Part shown: in pieces, positions 28,615 through 38,370 of the stretch | Numbering within the stretch: position 1 is the stretch's first letter | Layout: each line of letters begins with the position of its first letter | From: Aequoribacter fuscus | GTDB lineage: Bacteria; Pseudomonadota; Gammaproteobacteria; Pseudomonadales; Halieaceae | Direction: 5' to 3' | Assembly (NCBI RefSeq): GCF_009910365.1 | Contig: NZ_CP036423.1 | Coordinates: forward strand, 434,001-498,000 | DNA: 64,000 nucleotides | The notes under the pieces: generated by a model | What the model saw: only the letters and a program-made list of their open reading frames with translations | What the model was told of the DNA's origin: nothing | Database searches by the model: none | Program-made: the position numbers and the translations under genes

Positions 28615-30699
28615 ATGCTAACCGATGCGGTAAAAGATAAAATTCGGTCGGCTTATAACCAGCTGGTACAAGAGAGAGACCTGCAGCCACGCTGGGGGCA
28701 AAGGCAAATGATTGCCGAGGTATCGAAAGCGTTGTCCCGAGATGGGTTCTCTTCGCGTCCGCCTATTGCGGTTATCGAGGCGGGCACCGGCACCGGAAAG
28801 ACAATCGCTTATACCATTGCCGCTGTGCCTGTCGCTCAGGCAAGGGACAAACGGTTAGTCATTTCCACCGCTACTGTCGCGTTGCAAGAGCAATTGATTT
28901 ACCAAGATTTACCCGACATTGCCAAGCTTTCCGGTTTAGAGTTCAGCGTCGCTTTGGCAAAGGGACGTCGTCGTTATGTTTGCTTATCGCGCTTAGATCA
29001 AGCCTTGAATAACCGCTCTGCTGGTCAAACGATTCCTTTATATCCCGACGAGTATGATTGGAATACCGATGGTGATATGGGCGTTTACGAAGCCTGCATG
29101 GCGTCCTTGGCGCGAGGGGACTGGGATGGGGACCGAGACAACTGGCCCGACACGATTGATGATCGAGTTTGGTTTCCCATTACCAGTGATCATGCTCAGT
29201 GCACGGGGCGTCGGTGTACTTATATATCCCAATGCAGCTTTTTCAAGGCGCGCGACCAGTTGGCTGACGCCGATGTGATTGTAACCAACCATGATTTGGT
29301 GTTGTCCGACTTGTCGATTGGGGGTGGCGTCGTGTTGCCGGCTCCAGAAGACACTTTGTATGTCTTTGATGAGGGGCACCACCTAGCCGAAAAAGCCAAA
29401 AACCATAGCACCGCTTTTTGTCACATACACAGTACCAAGCAGTGGATCATCGATACGGTCTCCTGGCTGGAAAAGGCGCAGTCGGTCTATGTGGAATACA
29501 AGCTGGATGATCTTATTGAGAAGATTGCAAAGTATTTTCACGATTTGATGTCGGCGGTCGAGACTTTGGAGGCCGAGTCCGTCAGTCTGCGGCCGGACTC
29601 TTTTGACGGCAACAGCCAAGAATTACGATTTGAGCATGGTAAGGTGCCTGAGGATTTACGGGCTGCATCGCTGTCTTGTGCCCAATTAGGTGCCAAGGTG
29701 CTGGGTGTGGCCGAGCGTTTGGTTATTGAATGTGAAGACCTGCTGGACGAGGAGGGCGGTGACACCGAGGCAGTCGACGCTTTGCTGAGCGCTTGTCAGA
29801 GTCTGACCGGGCGTTTAACGCTGACTCAAGCCTTGTGGTCCGATTTCGCACACAGTGCCGATGGCGAGCCGCCTCCTGCACGGTGGCTTCGTTATAACGA
29901 TTCGGGCAATCAATTGGCGATTAGCTGTCATTCAAGTCCGACATTGGCAACGGCCTTTTTGCAAGACAACTTGTGGGATCGTGCTGCTGGTGTATTAATT
30001 ACCTCTGCTTCAATTACAGCGTTGGGTAAATTTGATCGTTTTCGGCTACATGCCGGGACTCCCGAAGATGCCGTATACACTGCCGTGGCAAGTCCGTTCG
30101 ATTATCAGCGTGGCCGCTTACATATTCCCGCGCATTTGCCAGAAGCCAACCAAGCTCAAGCCCACACCGACGCGATTGTTGAGTATTTGCCAACTCTGTT
30201 TGACTTAGCCAGAGGTACCTTGGTCTTATTTGCGTCTCGACGTCAGATGCGAGAGGTCTACGAGGCCTTCGAGGCGGATCTTCAAGGCCTGATATTGATG
30301 CAAGATTCCCAGTCCAAAAAGGCCTTGTTAGACGCCCATAAAGCAAAAATTGACGCCGGTGATCGCAGTATTCTGTTCGGGCTCGCAAGCTTTGCTGAGG
30401 GTGTAGATTTACCCGCCGAATATTGTGAGCACGTTATCATTGCGAAGATCCCTTTTGCGGTGCCAGATGATCCACGTGAGGCAGCCTTGAGCGAATGGAT
30501 TGAGCGCGGGGGTGGTAACGCTTTCAGGGAAATTTCTGTTCCCGATGCTGGAGCTAAGCTCTTGCAGGCTTGTGGCCGCTTGTTGCGAACAGAATCGGAT
30601 CAAGGCCAGATTAGTATTTTAGATACGCGGTTGTTGACCAAGCATTATGGTCGTGAGCTGCTCGCCTCTTTACCACCATTTGCGCGGGTAACAGATTAA
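28615..30699 (+). CDS. dinG: ATP-dependent DNA helicase DinG
   Basis: A 694-residue XPD/Rad3-like superfamily 2 helicase (5'-3'), which resolves R-loops, D-loops and forks. It has Walker A AGTGTGKT (56-63), the iron-sulfur cysteines C123, C196, C201 and C207 in the same pattern as E. coli DinG, and the DEGH box at 252-255. C-terminal motif VI appears as QACGRLLRTESDQG. No LexA box is evident because the gene abuts the acyltransferase. yqcC follows after 3 bp. Confidence 0.95.
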   Translation: MLTDAVKDKIRSAYNQLVQERDLQPRWGQRQMIAEVSKALSRDGFSSRPPIAVIEAGTGTGKTIAYTIAAVPVAQARDKRLVISTATVALQEQLIYQDLPDIAKLSGLEFSVALAKGRRRYVCLSRLDQALNNRSAGQTIPLYPDEYDWNTDGDMGVYEACMASLARGDWDGDRDNWPDTIDDRVWFPITSDHAQCTGRRCTYISQCSFFKARDQLADADVIVTNHDLVLSDLSIGGGVVLPAPEDTLYVFDEGHHLAEKAKNHSTAFCHIHSTKQWIIDTVSWLEKAQSVYVEYKLDDLIEKIAKYFHDLMSAVETLEAESVSLRPDSFDGNSQELRFEHGKVPEDLRAASLSCAQLGAKVLGVAERLVIECEDLLDEEGGDTEAVDALLSACQSLTGRLTLTQALWSDFAHSADGEPPPARWLRYNDSGNQLAISCHSSPTLATAFLQDNLWDRAAGVLITSASITALGKFDRFRLHAGTPEDAVYTAVASPFDYQRGRLHIPAHLPEANQAQAHTDAIVEYLPTLFDLARGTLVLFASRRQMREVYEAFEADLQGLILMQDSQSKKALLDAHKAKIDAGDRSILFGLASFAEGVDLPAEYCEHVIIAKIPFAVPDDPREAALSEWIERGGGNAFREISVPDAGAKLLQACGRLLRTESDQGQISILDTRLLTKHYGRELLASLPPFARVTD

Positions 30700-30702
30700 G
30701 CT

Positions 30703-31032
30703 GTGGCGACAGAGCGCATAAAAATTGCCGAGTTGTTGCTCGACTTAGAATGTCTAATGCGCCAGCGTGGTTTTTGGTCGCACTCACCACCACCCTCCTC
30801 AGGTTACTTGAGTCAGGTACCGTTTGCGGCCGATTGTTGGAGTCTTGAGCAATGGTTACAGTTTACGTTTATCCCCAAAATTAGAGCGATACTAGAGGGC
30901 AATGAGGCTTTGCCAGAGCGTTGTTCTATTGCACCCATGGTAATGAGTCAGGGGTGTGGCGTGGGGATGGATTTGACATGTTTGGAGCCGTTGCTCAAGG
31001 CGCTTGACGAGGTGATCTCGCAAGCACCTTAA
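30703..31032 (+). CDS. yqcC: YqcC family protein (DUF446)
   Basis: A 109-residue cytosolic protein of the YqcC family, function unknown. The conserved pattern is seen in PFAADCWSLEQWLQFTFIPKIRAIL and SIAPM. It starts with GTG at 30703, three bases after the dinG stop, so it is almost certainly cotranscribed. In enterobacteria yqcC sits beside a pseudouridine synthase gene (truC); that neighbour is absent here. The convergent nrdB ends 13 bp downstream. Confidence 0.85.
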   Translation: MATERIKIAELLLDLECLMRQRGFWSHSPPPSSGYLSQVPFAADCWSLEQWLQFTFIPKIRAILEGNEALPERCSIAPMVMSQGCGVGMDLTCLEPLLKALDEVISQAP

Positions 31033-31045
31033 GGCTAAGGTAGCG

Positions 31046-32344
31046 TTAGTCCCAAGATAGGGCGCCACCTGTTTGATATTCGATAACGCGTGTTTCAAAG
31101 AAGTTCTTTTCTTTGCGCAGATCCATGATTTCAGACATCCATGGGAAGGGGTTTTGGACCCCGGGAAACTGCTCGGGCAAGCCCAGCTGCGCTAATCGAC
31201 GGTTGCAAATAAACTGCAAGTACTCTTCCATCATGGCTGCATTCATACCTAATACACCGCGTGGCATAGTGTCACGTGCATATTCGATTTCGATTTGAGT
31301 ACCTTCGAGCAGCATCTGAATGACTTCTTTTTGGAAATCTTCGGTCCACAGATGCGGGTTTTCCAGTTTGATCTGGTTGATGACATCAATACCAAAGTTT
31401 AAGTGCATCGATTCATCGCGCAGGATGTACTGAAACTGCTCGGCAACACCAGTCATCTTGTTGCGGCGGCCCATCGACAAGATTTGTGTAAAACCGCAGT
31501 AGAAGAAAATGCCCTCGGTTACAGCGTAAAATCCAATCAGGTTGCGCAGTAGGGTTTGGTCATTTTCGGTGGTGCCCGTTTTGAAGTTGGGGTCGCTCAG
31601 ACTGTGGGTATGAGACAAGCTCCAAGTGGCTTTCTTGGCAACACTTGGGATTTCACGGTACATGTTGAATACTTCGCCTTCGTCCATGCCGAGCGATTCA
31701 ATGCAATATTGATACGCATGAGTGTGGATGGCTTCTTCAAACGCTTGGCGTAATAAATACTGCCGGCATTCAGGGTTGGTAATGAGTCGATAAATGCCCA
31801 GTACTAAGTTGTTGGCTACCAGTGAGTCTGCCGTTGAGAAGTAACCTAGGCTGCGCATAACAATGCGGCGCTCGTCGTCGCTAAGCACGTCCGCGCTTTT
31901 CCAGGTCGCTACGTCAGCGGTCATGTTGATTTCTTGTGGCATCCAATGGTTGGCACAACCATCGATGTATTTTTGCCACGCCCAATCGTATTTAAAAGGC
32001 ACGAGTTGGTTCAGGTCTGCACGACAGTTGATCATCGCTTTCTCATCAACCGATACGCGCGCTGCACCCAATTCGAGTTCCTCTAAGCCTGGCGCTAAAT
32101 CCATTGATGCTACTGCTTCCGCTGCGCGCTCAAGTACTTCAGCGGTGTCTACGTTAACGGCATCGGGTAACTCGTCGGGCTGTGCAGGTGCCGCTGGCGC
32201 GGTGGCTTGCTGCTGTTGTGCTGCTGCTTCTTTCTGCCGCTCTGCGGCTAGGGCGGCCTCACGCGCGGCTGCTTCACCTGCCGCCTTGGCGGCAGCGGCT
32301 GTGTCGAGAGTATCTTCTTTGTGGTATTCGTCCCAGCTTAACAT
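31046..32344 (-). CDS. nrdB: Ribonucleoside-diphosphate reductase, class Ia, beta subunit
   Basis: A 432-residue R2 protein that houses the di-iron centre and tyrosyl radical for dNTP synthesis. The ligand/radical motif E-x-x-H-x-x-x-Y appears as EEAIHTHAY, equivalent to E115, H118 and Y122 of E. coli. Residues about 14-75 are Ala/Glu/Gln-rich low complexity (with QQQQ), an insert also found in Pseudomonas-type NrdB. The C-terminal GGALSWD should dock NrdA. It follows nrdA by 15 bp. Confidence 0.97.
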   Translation of the reverse strand: MLSWDEYHKEDTLDTAAAAKAAGEAAAREAALAAERQKEAAAQQQQATAPAAPAQPDELPDAVNVDTAEVLERAAEAVASMDLAPGLEELELGAARVSVDEKAMINCRADLNQLVPFKYDWAWQKYIDGCANHWMPQEINMTADVATWKSADVLSDDERRIVMRSLGYFSTADSLVANNLVLGIYRLITNPECRQYLLRQAFEEAIHTHAYQYCIESLGMDEGEVFNMYREIPSVAKKATWSLSHTHSLSDPNFKTGTTENDQTLLRNLIGFYAVTEGIFFYCGFTQILSMGRRNKMTGVAEQFQYILRDESMHLNFGIDVINQIKLENPHLWTEDFQKEVIQMLLEGTQIEIEYARDTMPRGVLGMNAAMMEEYLQFICNRRLAQLGLPEQFPGVQNPFPWMSEIMDLRKEKNFFETRVIEYQTGGALSWD

Positions 32345-32359
32345 CGAGTATCTCCTTGT

Positions 32360-35227
32360 TTATTGGCAAGCTTCGCAATCGGGGTCGTCTAGCGAGCATG
32401 CTTTTGGTACGGGTGCTGGCTGTGGTGCAGCTGCGGCGGCAACCGCGTTTAATGTGCCCTTGTCGACCGTTGATTTTTCGGTCCCTGTCGCTGCCAGCGA
32501 ACGCAAGTAATACGTAGTTTTTAATCCGCTCAGCCAGGCCATTCGATACGTGACGTCGAGCTTTTTACCGCTGGCGTTGTTGATGTACAGGTTCAATGAT
32601 TGTGCCTGGTCGATCCACTTCTGACGGCGGCTAGCGGCCTCGACAATCCAGCGCGGCTCAACTTCAAAGGCGGTTGAGTAAATCGCTTTTAAGTCGGCCG
32701 GAATACGGTCGATAGCCTGCGCGCTGCCATCGTAGTATTTCAGGTCGTTAACCATGACCTTGTCCCATAAATTACGGGCCTTAAGATCGTTGACCAAGTA
32801 AGGGTTCACAACCGTGAACTCGCCCGACAAGTTCGATTTAACGTACAAATTTTGGTAGGTGGGCTCTATTGATTGCGACACGCCTGTAATGTTCGCGATG
32901 GTTGCTGTTGGTGCGATCGCCATGACGTTAGAGTTGCGCATTCCTTTCGCACGAACGCGCTCGCGCAGCGTATCCCAATCCAGAGTTTGAGTACGATCTA
33001 TTTGCAGATACTGGTCACCACGAGACTCAGCCAAGCGCTCGAGTGAGTCGATGGGCAAAATGCCCTGGCTCCATAACGAACCCTCAAAGCTAGAGTACGT
33101 GCCGCGTTCTTCAGCTAAAGCGGATGAAGCTTGGATGGCGTAGTAGCTAATGGCTTCCATCGATCGGTCTGCAAATTCCACTGCTTCAGGTGAGCTGTAG
33201 GCGATGTGCTGCTTGTACAAAGCATCTTGGAAGCCCATGAGGCCCAGTCCCACCGGACGGTGACGGAAATTCGAGCGCTCTGCCTGTGGTACCGAGTAAT
33301 AGTTAATGTCGATAACGTTATCGAGCATACGCACGGCGGTCGTCACAGTTTTTTGCAGTTTCTCGAGGTTCAAACCGTTTTCGTCGATGTGTTGAGGCAG
33401 GTTTACGGAACCTAAATTACAGACCGCGATTTCTTCATCGCTGGTATTCAGCGTGATTTCGGTACACAGGTTAGACGAGTGCACAACACCTACGTGTGAC
33501 TGTGGTGATCGCAAGTTACAAGGATCCTTGAACGTGATCCAAGGGTGGCCTGTTTCGAACAGCATCCCCAACATTTTGCGCCACAGGTTCTCGGCTTTTA
33601 CGCGCTTGAACAGTTTCAGCTCGCCGCTACGAGTTTGTGCCTCGTAAGCTTCGTATTTTGCTTCAAAATCGGCGCCGTACGAATCGTGCAAATCTGGGGT
33701 GTCGTTAGGCGAAAACAGTGTCCACTCGCCGCCTTCAAAAACGCGTTTCATGAATAGGTCTGGAATCCAGTTGGCGCTATTCATGTCATGTGTGCGACGA
33801 CGGTCATCGCCGGTGTTTTTACGCAGTTCCAGAAATTCTTCGATGTCTAAGTGCCAAGTCTCTAAATAGGCACACACCGCGCCTTTGCGCTTACCGCCTT
33901 GGTTTACAGCGACTGCTGTGTCATTAACGACTTTTAAGAAGGGCACAACACCCTGCGACTTTCCGTTCGTACCTTTGATATAGGAGCCTAATGCGCGCAC
34001 TGGCGTCCAGTCGTTGCCCAAACCGCCGGCCCATTTTGACAGTAGCGCGTTATCTCGAATTGCACCATAAATACCGCTTAAGTCATCAGGCACTGTGGTG
34101 AGATAGCAAGACGAGAGCTGTGGGCGCAGAGTGCCGGCGTTAAATAGCGTTGGTGTTGAGCTCATATAATCAAATGACGAGAGCAGCTGATAGAACTCGA
34201 TAGCCCGCGCGTTTTTGTCGTCCTCACGAACCGCTAGACCCATGGCGATACGCATGAAAAACACTTGGGGTAACTCAAAACGCGTTTCGTTGCTGTGAAT
34301 GAAGTAGCGGTCGTACAGCGTCTGCAAGCCCAAGTAGGTGAACTGCAAATCTCGTTCGGGCTGGATGGCCGCACCCAGTCGGGCGATATCAAAATCGGCT
34401 AGCTCTGGGCTTAATAATTCTAGCTGAATGCCTTTGGCAATGTAGGCTTGTAATGCTTGTGGATAATAAAGCGCCATCTCCTGTTGAGTGGCGCGTTGTG
34501 TTACGCCTAGGAATTCTAAAGCTTCGCTTCTCAAGTCATCGCACAATAAACGTGCCGCTGCATAGGTGTAATTGGGTTCTTGCTCGATCAGTGTGCGCGC
34601 GGTAATCACCAGAGAGGTCGTGACTTCATCGAGTGTTACGCCATCGTAAAGATTGCGCAGCGCTTCTTCTAAAATTTTTGACGCGCTGACATCGGCCAAA
34701 TCGGCGCAAGCTTCAGAGACCACTGTTTGTAAGCGTTCGATATCGAGCGGCGCGCGGCTACCATCTGGCTGTAATACTGAGATCGCACCTGCTGCGCGCT
34801 CTGCCTCGGCTGAAAGAGCACGTTTTTGAGCGCGCTTGCGTGCCTGTTCTTCTCGGTAAATAACATAGTCACGTGCAATTTTGTGTTCACCTGCCCGCAT
34901 GAGCGCGAGTTCGACCTGGTCCTGAATGTCCTCTATATGAATAGTGCCGCCCGATGGCATGCGGCGCTCAAAGGTGCCCATCACTTGTGTCGTCAATTTC
35001 GCGACGGTTTCGTGAATTCGGCTAGACGCTGCAGCTGTACCACCTTCAACGGCTAAGAATGCTTTCGTAATCGCGACCGAAATTTTGCTGTTGTCGAAAG
35101 GAACAACCTGGCCGTTGCGCTTAATCACTTTCAGCGTGCCGGGAGCGGTTGCTTCGATGGGTGTCGCAGTAGGACTGGCGGTCGTTTTGCTGGTCGATGG
35201 CGATATTGGTGTACTTGTTGTTTCCAT
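32360..35227 (-). CDS. nrdA: Ribonucleoside-diphosphate reductase, class Ia, alpha subunit
   Basis: A 955-residue R1 protein. An N-terminal ATP-cone ([17 protein letters not shown] to the KRAQKR region, about 35-140) is followed by a second, weaker cone, giving a longer enzyme than E. coli (761). Catalytic residues are seen in [22 protein letters not shown] and [10 protein letters not shown], and the redox tail ends [10 protein letters not shown] chose the ATG at 35227 (METTSTP), with CGGAG 7 nt upstream, over 35278, which falls inside the NrdR-box region. It forms an operon with nrdB. Confidence 0.96.
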   Translation of the reverse strand: METTSTPISPSTSKTTASPTATPIEATAPGTLKVIKRNGQVVPFDNSKISVAITKAFLAVEGGTAAASSRIHETVAKLTTQVMGTFERRMPSGGTIHIEDIQDQVELALMRAGEHKIARDYVIYREEQARKRAQKRALSAEAERAAGAISVLQPDGSRAPLDIERLQTVVSEACADLADVSASKILEEALRNLYDGVTLDEVTTSLVITARTLIEQEPNYTYAAARLLCDDLRSEALEFLGVTQRATQQEMALYYPQALQAYIAKGIQLELLSPELADFDIARLGAAIQPERDLQFTYLGLQTLYDRYFIHSNETRFELPQVFFMRIAMGLAVREDDKNARAIEFYQLLSSFDYMSSTPTLFNAGTLRPQLSSCYLTTVPDDLSGIYGAIRDNALLSKWAGGLGNDWTPVRALGSYIKGTNGKSQGVVPFLKVVNDTAVAVNQGGKRKGAVCAYLETWHLDIEEFLELRKNTGDDRRRTHDMNSANWIPDLFMKRVFEGGEWTLFSPNDTPDLHDSYGADFEAKYEAYEAQTRSGELKLFKRVKAENLWRKMLGMLFETGHPWITFKDPCNLRSPQSHVGVVHSSNLCTEITLNTSDEEIAVCNLGSVNLPQHIDENGLNLEKLQKTVTTAVRMLDNVIDINYYSVPQAERSNFRHRPVGLGLMGFQDALYKQHIAYSSPEAVEFADRSMEAISYYAIQASSALAEERGTYSSFEGSLWSQGILPIDSLERLAESRGDQYLQIDRTQTLDWDTLRERVRAKGMRNSNVMAIAPTATIANITGVSQSIEPTYQNLYVKSNLSGEFTVVNPYLVNDLKARNLWDKVMVNDLKYYDGSAQAIDRIPADLKAIYSTAFEVEPRWIVEAASRRQKWIDQAQSLNLYINNASGKKLDVTYRMAWLSGLKTTYYLRSLAATGTEKSTVDKGTLNAVAAAAAPQPAPVPKACSLDDPDCEACQ

Positions 35228-35271
35228 GCTTGCTCCGGCGCTCTTGCTCGTAAGGTCGATTTTAAGTCTAG

Positions 35272-35323
35272 ACACCATATGTGGTGCTTTGAGTTATTAT
35301 GCCACACAAGATACTGGTGTCTA
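35272..35323 (-). promoter_or_regulatory. nrdAB promoter with tandem NrdR-like boxes
   Basis: Minus-strand TAGACA (35318-35323), a 16-bp spacer and CATAAT (35296-35301) form a sigma-70-like promoter. ACACCATATGTGGTGC (35272-35287) matches 12 of 16 positions of the NrdR consensus ACACWATATATWGTGT, and ACACAAGATACTGGTGT (35304-35320) is a weaker, 17-bp copy. The copies are about 32 bp apart, three helical turns, the usual NrdR pairing, and flank the -10. Confidence 0.65.
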
Positions 35324-35358
35324 TGCGGCAATGCAATAGGCATATCTCGGGTAAAGCT

Positions 35359-35378
35359 TGTGTATAGATTGTGGGTAA
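35359..35378 (-). promoter_or_regulatory. Two DnaA-box-like 9-mers upstream of nrdA
   Basis: TGTGTATAG (35359-35367) and TGTGGGTAA (35370-35378) each differ by one base from the DnaA box complement TGTGNATAA or TGTGGATAA. They lie about 36-55 bp upstream of the -35. E. coli nrdAB is also controlled by DnaA boxes upstream of its promoter. With only two 9-mers, chance is possible. Confidence 0.35.
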
Positions 35379-35541
35379 AATAGGTTGTTAGTAGGTACTA
35401 ACCTTGATGGCTTGTGTGTTTGCGGGTCGAGTGTGGTGGAGGGTGTAGAGGGTCAGATCGGATTAATTTGATCTAACGAAAAGGGTTTTTAGCGCCAAGT
35501 GTTATTTAGCAAATGGCGCGCACCAAGATGGATCTTTTGTA
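35379..35541. other. Intergenic region between nrdA upstream sites and argF
   Basis: No gene is seen. GCGCCA (35492-35497) and TGGCGC (35514-35519) form an inverted repeat with a 16-nt loop just past the argF stop; on the argF strand no T run follows, so it is a poor intrinsic terminator. The rest is AT-rich and unremarkable. With the nrdA control sites it makes a 314-bp gene-free stretch (35228-35541). Confidence 0.5.
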
Positions 35542-36453
35542 TTACTTTTGTCGCAGTAAGAACTCGATTAAGGCCTTTTGGGCGTGCAGACGGTTCTCGG
35601 CTTCATCCCAGATGACCGAGCTTGGGTCGTCCATTAAGTCGGCGCTAATTTCCTCGCCGCGATGCGCTGGTAAGCAGTGGAGGTAAATGGCGTCTGGGTT
35701 AGCCAGATTTAATAACTCGCGGTTGAGCTCGAAGCCTTCGAAAGCCGCCATGCGTGCTTTGGCCTCTTGCTCTTGTCCCATCGATGCCCATACGTCGGTC
35801 GCTAGGAGATCAGATCCCCGTGCTGCGTTTGCTGGGTCTCGCGTCAACGTTACGCAGTGAGCGTATTCGTCGAGTAAGGCTTGATCTGGGTCGTAGCCTT
35901 CTGGGCAGGCGATATTTAAATGGAAGCCAAATAGATGCGCGGCGCGAATGAATGAGTGGCACATGTTATTGCCATCGCCAATCCAGCTTGCTGTTTTACC
36001 CTGCATGTCACCTCGGTGTTCAAACCACGTCATCATATCGGCCAGCAATTGGCAGGGATGCGACTCGTCAGACAAGGCGTTAATCACGGGTACTCGAGAA
36101 TTTTGGGCGAACACCTCCAGCCGTTCGTGCGCAGAGGTGCGAATCATCACGATATCGACCATTCGCGAAATGACTTTGGCAGTATCTTCGATGGGTTCGC
36201 CGCGGCCTAGCTGAGTGTCGTTGGGTGAGAGAAATAAGGCGTGTCCGCCAAACTGTGCCATGCCCGCTTCGAATGAGACTCGTGTGCGCGTCGATGCCTT
36301 CTCAAAAATCATGGCCATGGTAGCATTTGGAAATAGGGCGTGTTGTTCGCCTTTTCGCTGCATGGCTTTGAGCTCGATAGCGCGTTGTATCAGCGTTTTT
36401 AACTCGCTCGAGCTTAAGTCGGTGAGTCTCAAAAAATGTCGAGTTGTGGTCAT
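35542..36453 (-). CDS. argF: Ornithine carbamoyltransferase
   Basis: A 303-residue OTCase forming citrulline from ornithine and carbamoyl phosphate in arginine synthesis. The carbamoyl-phosphate motif [24 protein letters not shown] and the ornithine-site [10 protein letters not shown] are intact. The length and HPCQ context fit the anabolic (ArgF) rather than the catabolic dodecameric enzyme. It lies 4 bp after argD on the same strand, so the two are one operon. Confidence 0.96.
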   Translation of the reverse strand: MTTTRHFLRLTDLSSSELKTLIQRAIELKAMQRKGEQHALFPNATMAMIFEKASTRTRVSFEAGMAQFGGHALFLSPNDTQLGRGEPIEDTAKVISRMVDIVMIRTSAHERLEVFAQNSRVPVINALSDESHPCQLLADMMTWFEHRGDMQGKTASWIGDGNNMCHSFIRAAHLFGFHLNIACPEGYDPDQALLDEYAHCVTLTRDPANAARGSDLLATDVWASMGQEQEAKARMAAFEGFELNRELLNLANPDAIYLHCLPAHRGEEISADLMDDPSSVIWDEAENRLHAQKALIEFLLRQK

Positions 36454-36457
36454 GGTG

Positions 36458-37639
36458 TTAACCCTTTAGTTGCCGCGCATAGGTGTCGATGACTCCCGCC
36501 AGTCGTTCACCGATCAAGATCGCTTCGTCGTCGGTCAGAGTCAAGGCGGGAAGCAGGCGAACCACATTGCCCGCCGTCACGTTGATGAGAAGCTTTTGCT
36601 CCAACGCAAGTGATACCAATTCAGGGCAATCCTGCGACATAACAAAGCCAAGCATCAGTCCTTGGCCTGACTCGGTTTTGATTAGGTCCGTCGCTGCCTG
36701 GCTGTGCTGATACAGTGACTCGCTAATGAGTTTACGGATAAGGGGGACTCGCTGGGTGAGGTTGTCTTGTTCTATGGTGTTGATCACGGCCATAGCCGCG
36801 GCACTCGCGAGCGGGTTGCCGCCATAGGTGGAGCCGTGATTCCCAGCTCCGAGTACTTTAGCCGCCTTACCTTGCGCTAGGCAGGCGCCAATGGGTACGC
36901 CATTGCCTAAGCCCTTTGCGGTCGTTACCACATCGGGTTTGAAATTCAGGCCTAAATAGGCAAAGTAAGTGCCCACTCTGCCGTTGCCAGACTGTACTTC
37001 ATCGAACATCAGCAGCCAGTTATTGCGGTCGCACTGTTCTCGGAGCCCGCGTAAATAGTCATCGCTCAATCGTCTCACACCGCCCTCGCCTTGTACCGGT
37101 TCGGCTAAGACTGCAACAATATTGGCGTTGTTTGCGAGCGCGGCAATCGCTTCGATATTGCCTGCGGGAACTCGTATAAAGCCGGGTACTAGAGGTTCAA
37201 AACCCTTCTGCACAGCGGCGTTACCGGTGGCGGTCAAGGTCGCCATGGTGCGGCCGTGGAAGGCGTGTTCCAGAACAATAACAGTCGGTGACTCGATGCC
37301 GTTTTGGTGCCCGTAAAGGCGGGCGAGCTTGATGGCTGCTTCGTTTGCTTCGGCGCCAGAATTGCCAAAAAATACGGCATCCATGCCCGCGATACGGCAC
37401 AGTGTCTCGGCCAGTGCTTCCTGTGTCGGAATGTGATAGAGATTCGAACAGTGCATGAGGGTCTGAGCTTGCTTTGCCAATGCTGCACTGACAGCGGGAT
37501 GACAGTGGCCAAGTCCAGTCACAGCAATGCCCGTCAGTGCATCCAAATACGCAGTATCGTTGGCATCATAGAGCCAGGCACCCTGTCCGCGGACGAATTG
37601 CACCGGCAAACGTTTGTAGGTCGGCATTATGGACGACAC
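36458..37639 (-). CDS. argD: Acetylornithine aminotransferase
   Basis: A 393-residue class III PLP aminotransferase of arginine (and possibly lysine) synthesis. Visible are [37 protein letters not shown] and the PLP lysine in [14 protein letters not shown]. The GTG at 37639 is chosen because AGAGGA sits 6 nt upstream; an ATG at 37627 (MPTYKRLPV) is the alternative and overlaps the stop of a leader ORF. The leader holds a terminator-like hairpin. argF follows. Confidence 0.94.
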   Translation of the reverse strand: MSSIMPTYKRLPVQFVRGQGAWLYDANDTAYLDALTGIAVTGLGHCHPAVSAALAKQAQTLMHCSNLYHIPTQEALAETLCRIAGMDAVFFGNSGAEANEAAIKLARLYGHQNGIESPTVIVLEHAFHGRTMATLTATGNAAVQKGFEPLVPGFIRVPAGNIEAIAALANNANIVAVLAEPVQGEGGVRRLSDDYLRGLREQCDRNNWLLMFDEVQSGNGRVGTYFAYLGLNFKPDVVTTAKGLGNGVPIGACLAQGKAAKVLGAGNHGSTYGGNPLASAAAMAVINTIEQDNLTQRVPLIRKLISESLYQHSQAATDLIKTESGQGLMLGFVMSQDCPELVSLALEQKLLINVTAGNVVRLLPALTLTDDEAILIGERLAGVIDTYARQLKG

Positions 37640-37689
37640 GACGGATCCTCTTTGCAAAGTAAAAAGGCAGCGAGTGCTGCCCAATGCAT
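37627..37689 (-). CDS. Possible 20-codon leader ORF ahead of argD
   Basis: ATG at 37689 opens a reading frame [20 protein letters not shown] that stops at TAA 37627-37629. It has an AGGG 8 nt upstream and runs through the hairpin at 37661-37681. Its stop overlaps the second possible argD start by one base (TAATG). It contains one arginine codon, so it is not a classical Arg-rich leader peptide. Whether it is translated is unknown. Confidence 0.25.
   Translation of the reverse strand: MHWAALAAFLLCKEDPSCRP
37661..37681 (-). terminator. Terminator-like hairpin in the argD leader (candidate attenuator)
   Basis: On the minus strand GGCAGC-ACTC-GCTGCC is followed by TTTTT (plus coordinates 37666-37681 and 37661-37665). 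It lies about 22 nt upstream of the argD GTG. No upstream gene on this strand needs a terminator, since grxD diverges. TGCCC further upstream on the transcript could pair with the 5' arm as an alternative fold. Confidence 0.5.
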
Positions 37690-37820
37690 AATGTTAACCC
37701 TGGATCGAAACAGGGGCAATGAAGAGCGTCGGTAAATTTGGCAAAATTACGTTCCTAGCCCTTGAGTTTCTGGTGTTTGTGGCCATGTAAGCTACAATAC
37801 GGTTTTTACAGGAGAGTGTT

Positions 37821-38150
37821 ATGAGCGAAGTAATCGAGACCCTTAAAGAGCAAATCGAGAACAACCCGATTTTGTTGTACATGAAAGGCTCACCAAATCA
37901 GCCGCAGTGTGGCTTTTCAGCGAGAACAGTACAGGCGCTGATGGCCTGCGGTGAGCGCTTTGCCTACGTTGATGTGTTATCGAATCCTGATGTTCGCGCT
38001 CATTTGCCCGCGTATGCCAATTGGCCGACTTTCCCGCAGCTGTGGGTTCAAGGAGAGTTGATTGGGGGGTGCGATATCGTGACTGAAATGTATGAAACCG
38101 GCGAGCTTCAAACGCTTATAAAAGAAGCGGCTGCTGCCCAGAACGGTTGA
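37821..38150 (+). CDS. grxD: Monothiol glutaredoxin (Grx4 type)
   Basis: A 109-residue CGFS-type glutaredoxin (Grx4/GrxD), which binds a [2Fe-2S] cluster with glutathione and BolA proteins and helps deliver Fe-S clusters. The motif is C30 in QPQCGFSART; WPTFPQLWV and GGCDIVTEM are the glutathione-site segments. AGGAGAG precedes the ATG, and TACAAT (37793-37798) could be a -10. It is divergent from argD. Confidence 0.97.
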   Translation: MSEVIETLKEQIENNPILLYMKGSPNQPQCGFSARTVQALMACGERFAYVDVLSNPDVRAHLPAYANWPTFPQLWVQGELIGGCDIVTEMYETGELQTLIKEAAAAQNG

Positions 38151-38157
38151 TTTCATC

Positions 38158-38185
38158 GGCGGGTACGCTATGGAGTGTGCTCGCC
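38158..38185 (+). terminator. Hairpin after grxD, weak terminator
   Basis: GGCGGGTAC (38158-38166) pairs fully with GTGCTCGCC (38177-38185), using two G-U pairs, around a 10-nt loop. It is 8 bp after the grxD stop but is followed by ATCTT rather than a T run, so termination would be weak. The rest of the 220-bp gap to proA holds no gene; TATACT (38339-38344) may be the proA -10. Confidence 0.35.
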
Positions 38186-38370
38186 ATCTTGATAACGGCC
38201 CCGTTGCATTGACAACACCTAGGTTTAGACGCCTTTACATTTTAGATAATCCTCAAAAGCCTGTCGTCATCCCAGTGGGTGAATAGCACGCCTCGCGACA
38301 CTTAGTGTGTCATGGAGGTAAGGCGTGATTGATTAGCGTATACTGAGCACGAGAACAACGGAAACGAATT

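Noticed and set aside
32118-32305. Possible frameshift in nrdB, suggested by low-complexity Ala/Gln text
   Set aside because: The frame is continuous and a similar variable N-terminal insert occurs in Pseudomonas-type NrdB.
31863-32510. 215-codon plus-strand frame opposite nrdB/nrdA
   Set aside because: Ser/Ala-rich product of the antisense of the NrdB low-complexity region; it spans the nrdA-nrdB junction.
38151-38370. Hidden small gene or RNA in the grxD-proA gap
   Set aside because: No ORF with a ribosome binding site; the GACAC/GTGTC repeat near 38297-38311 is short and no RNA family is evident.
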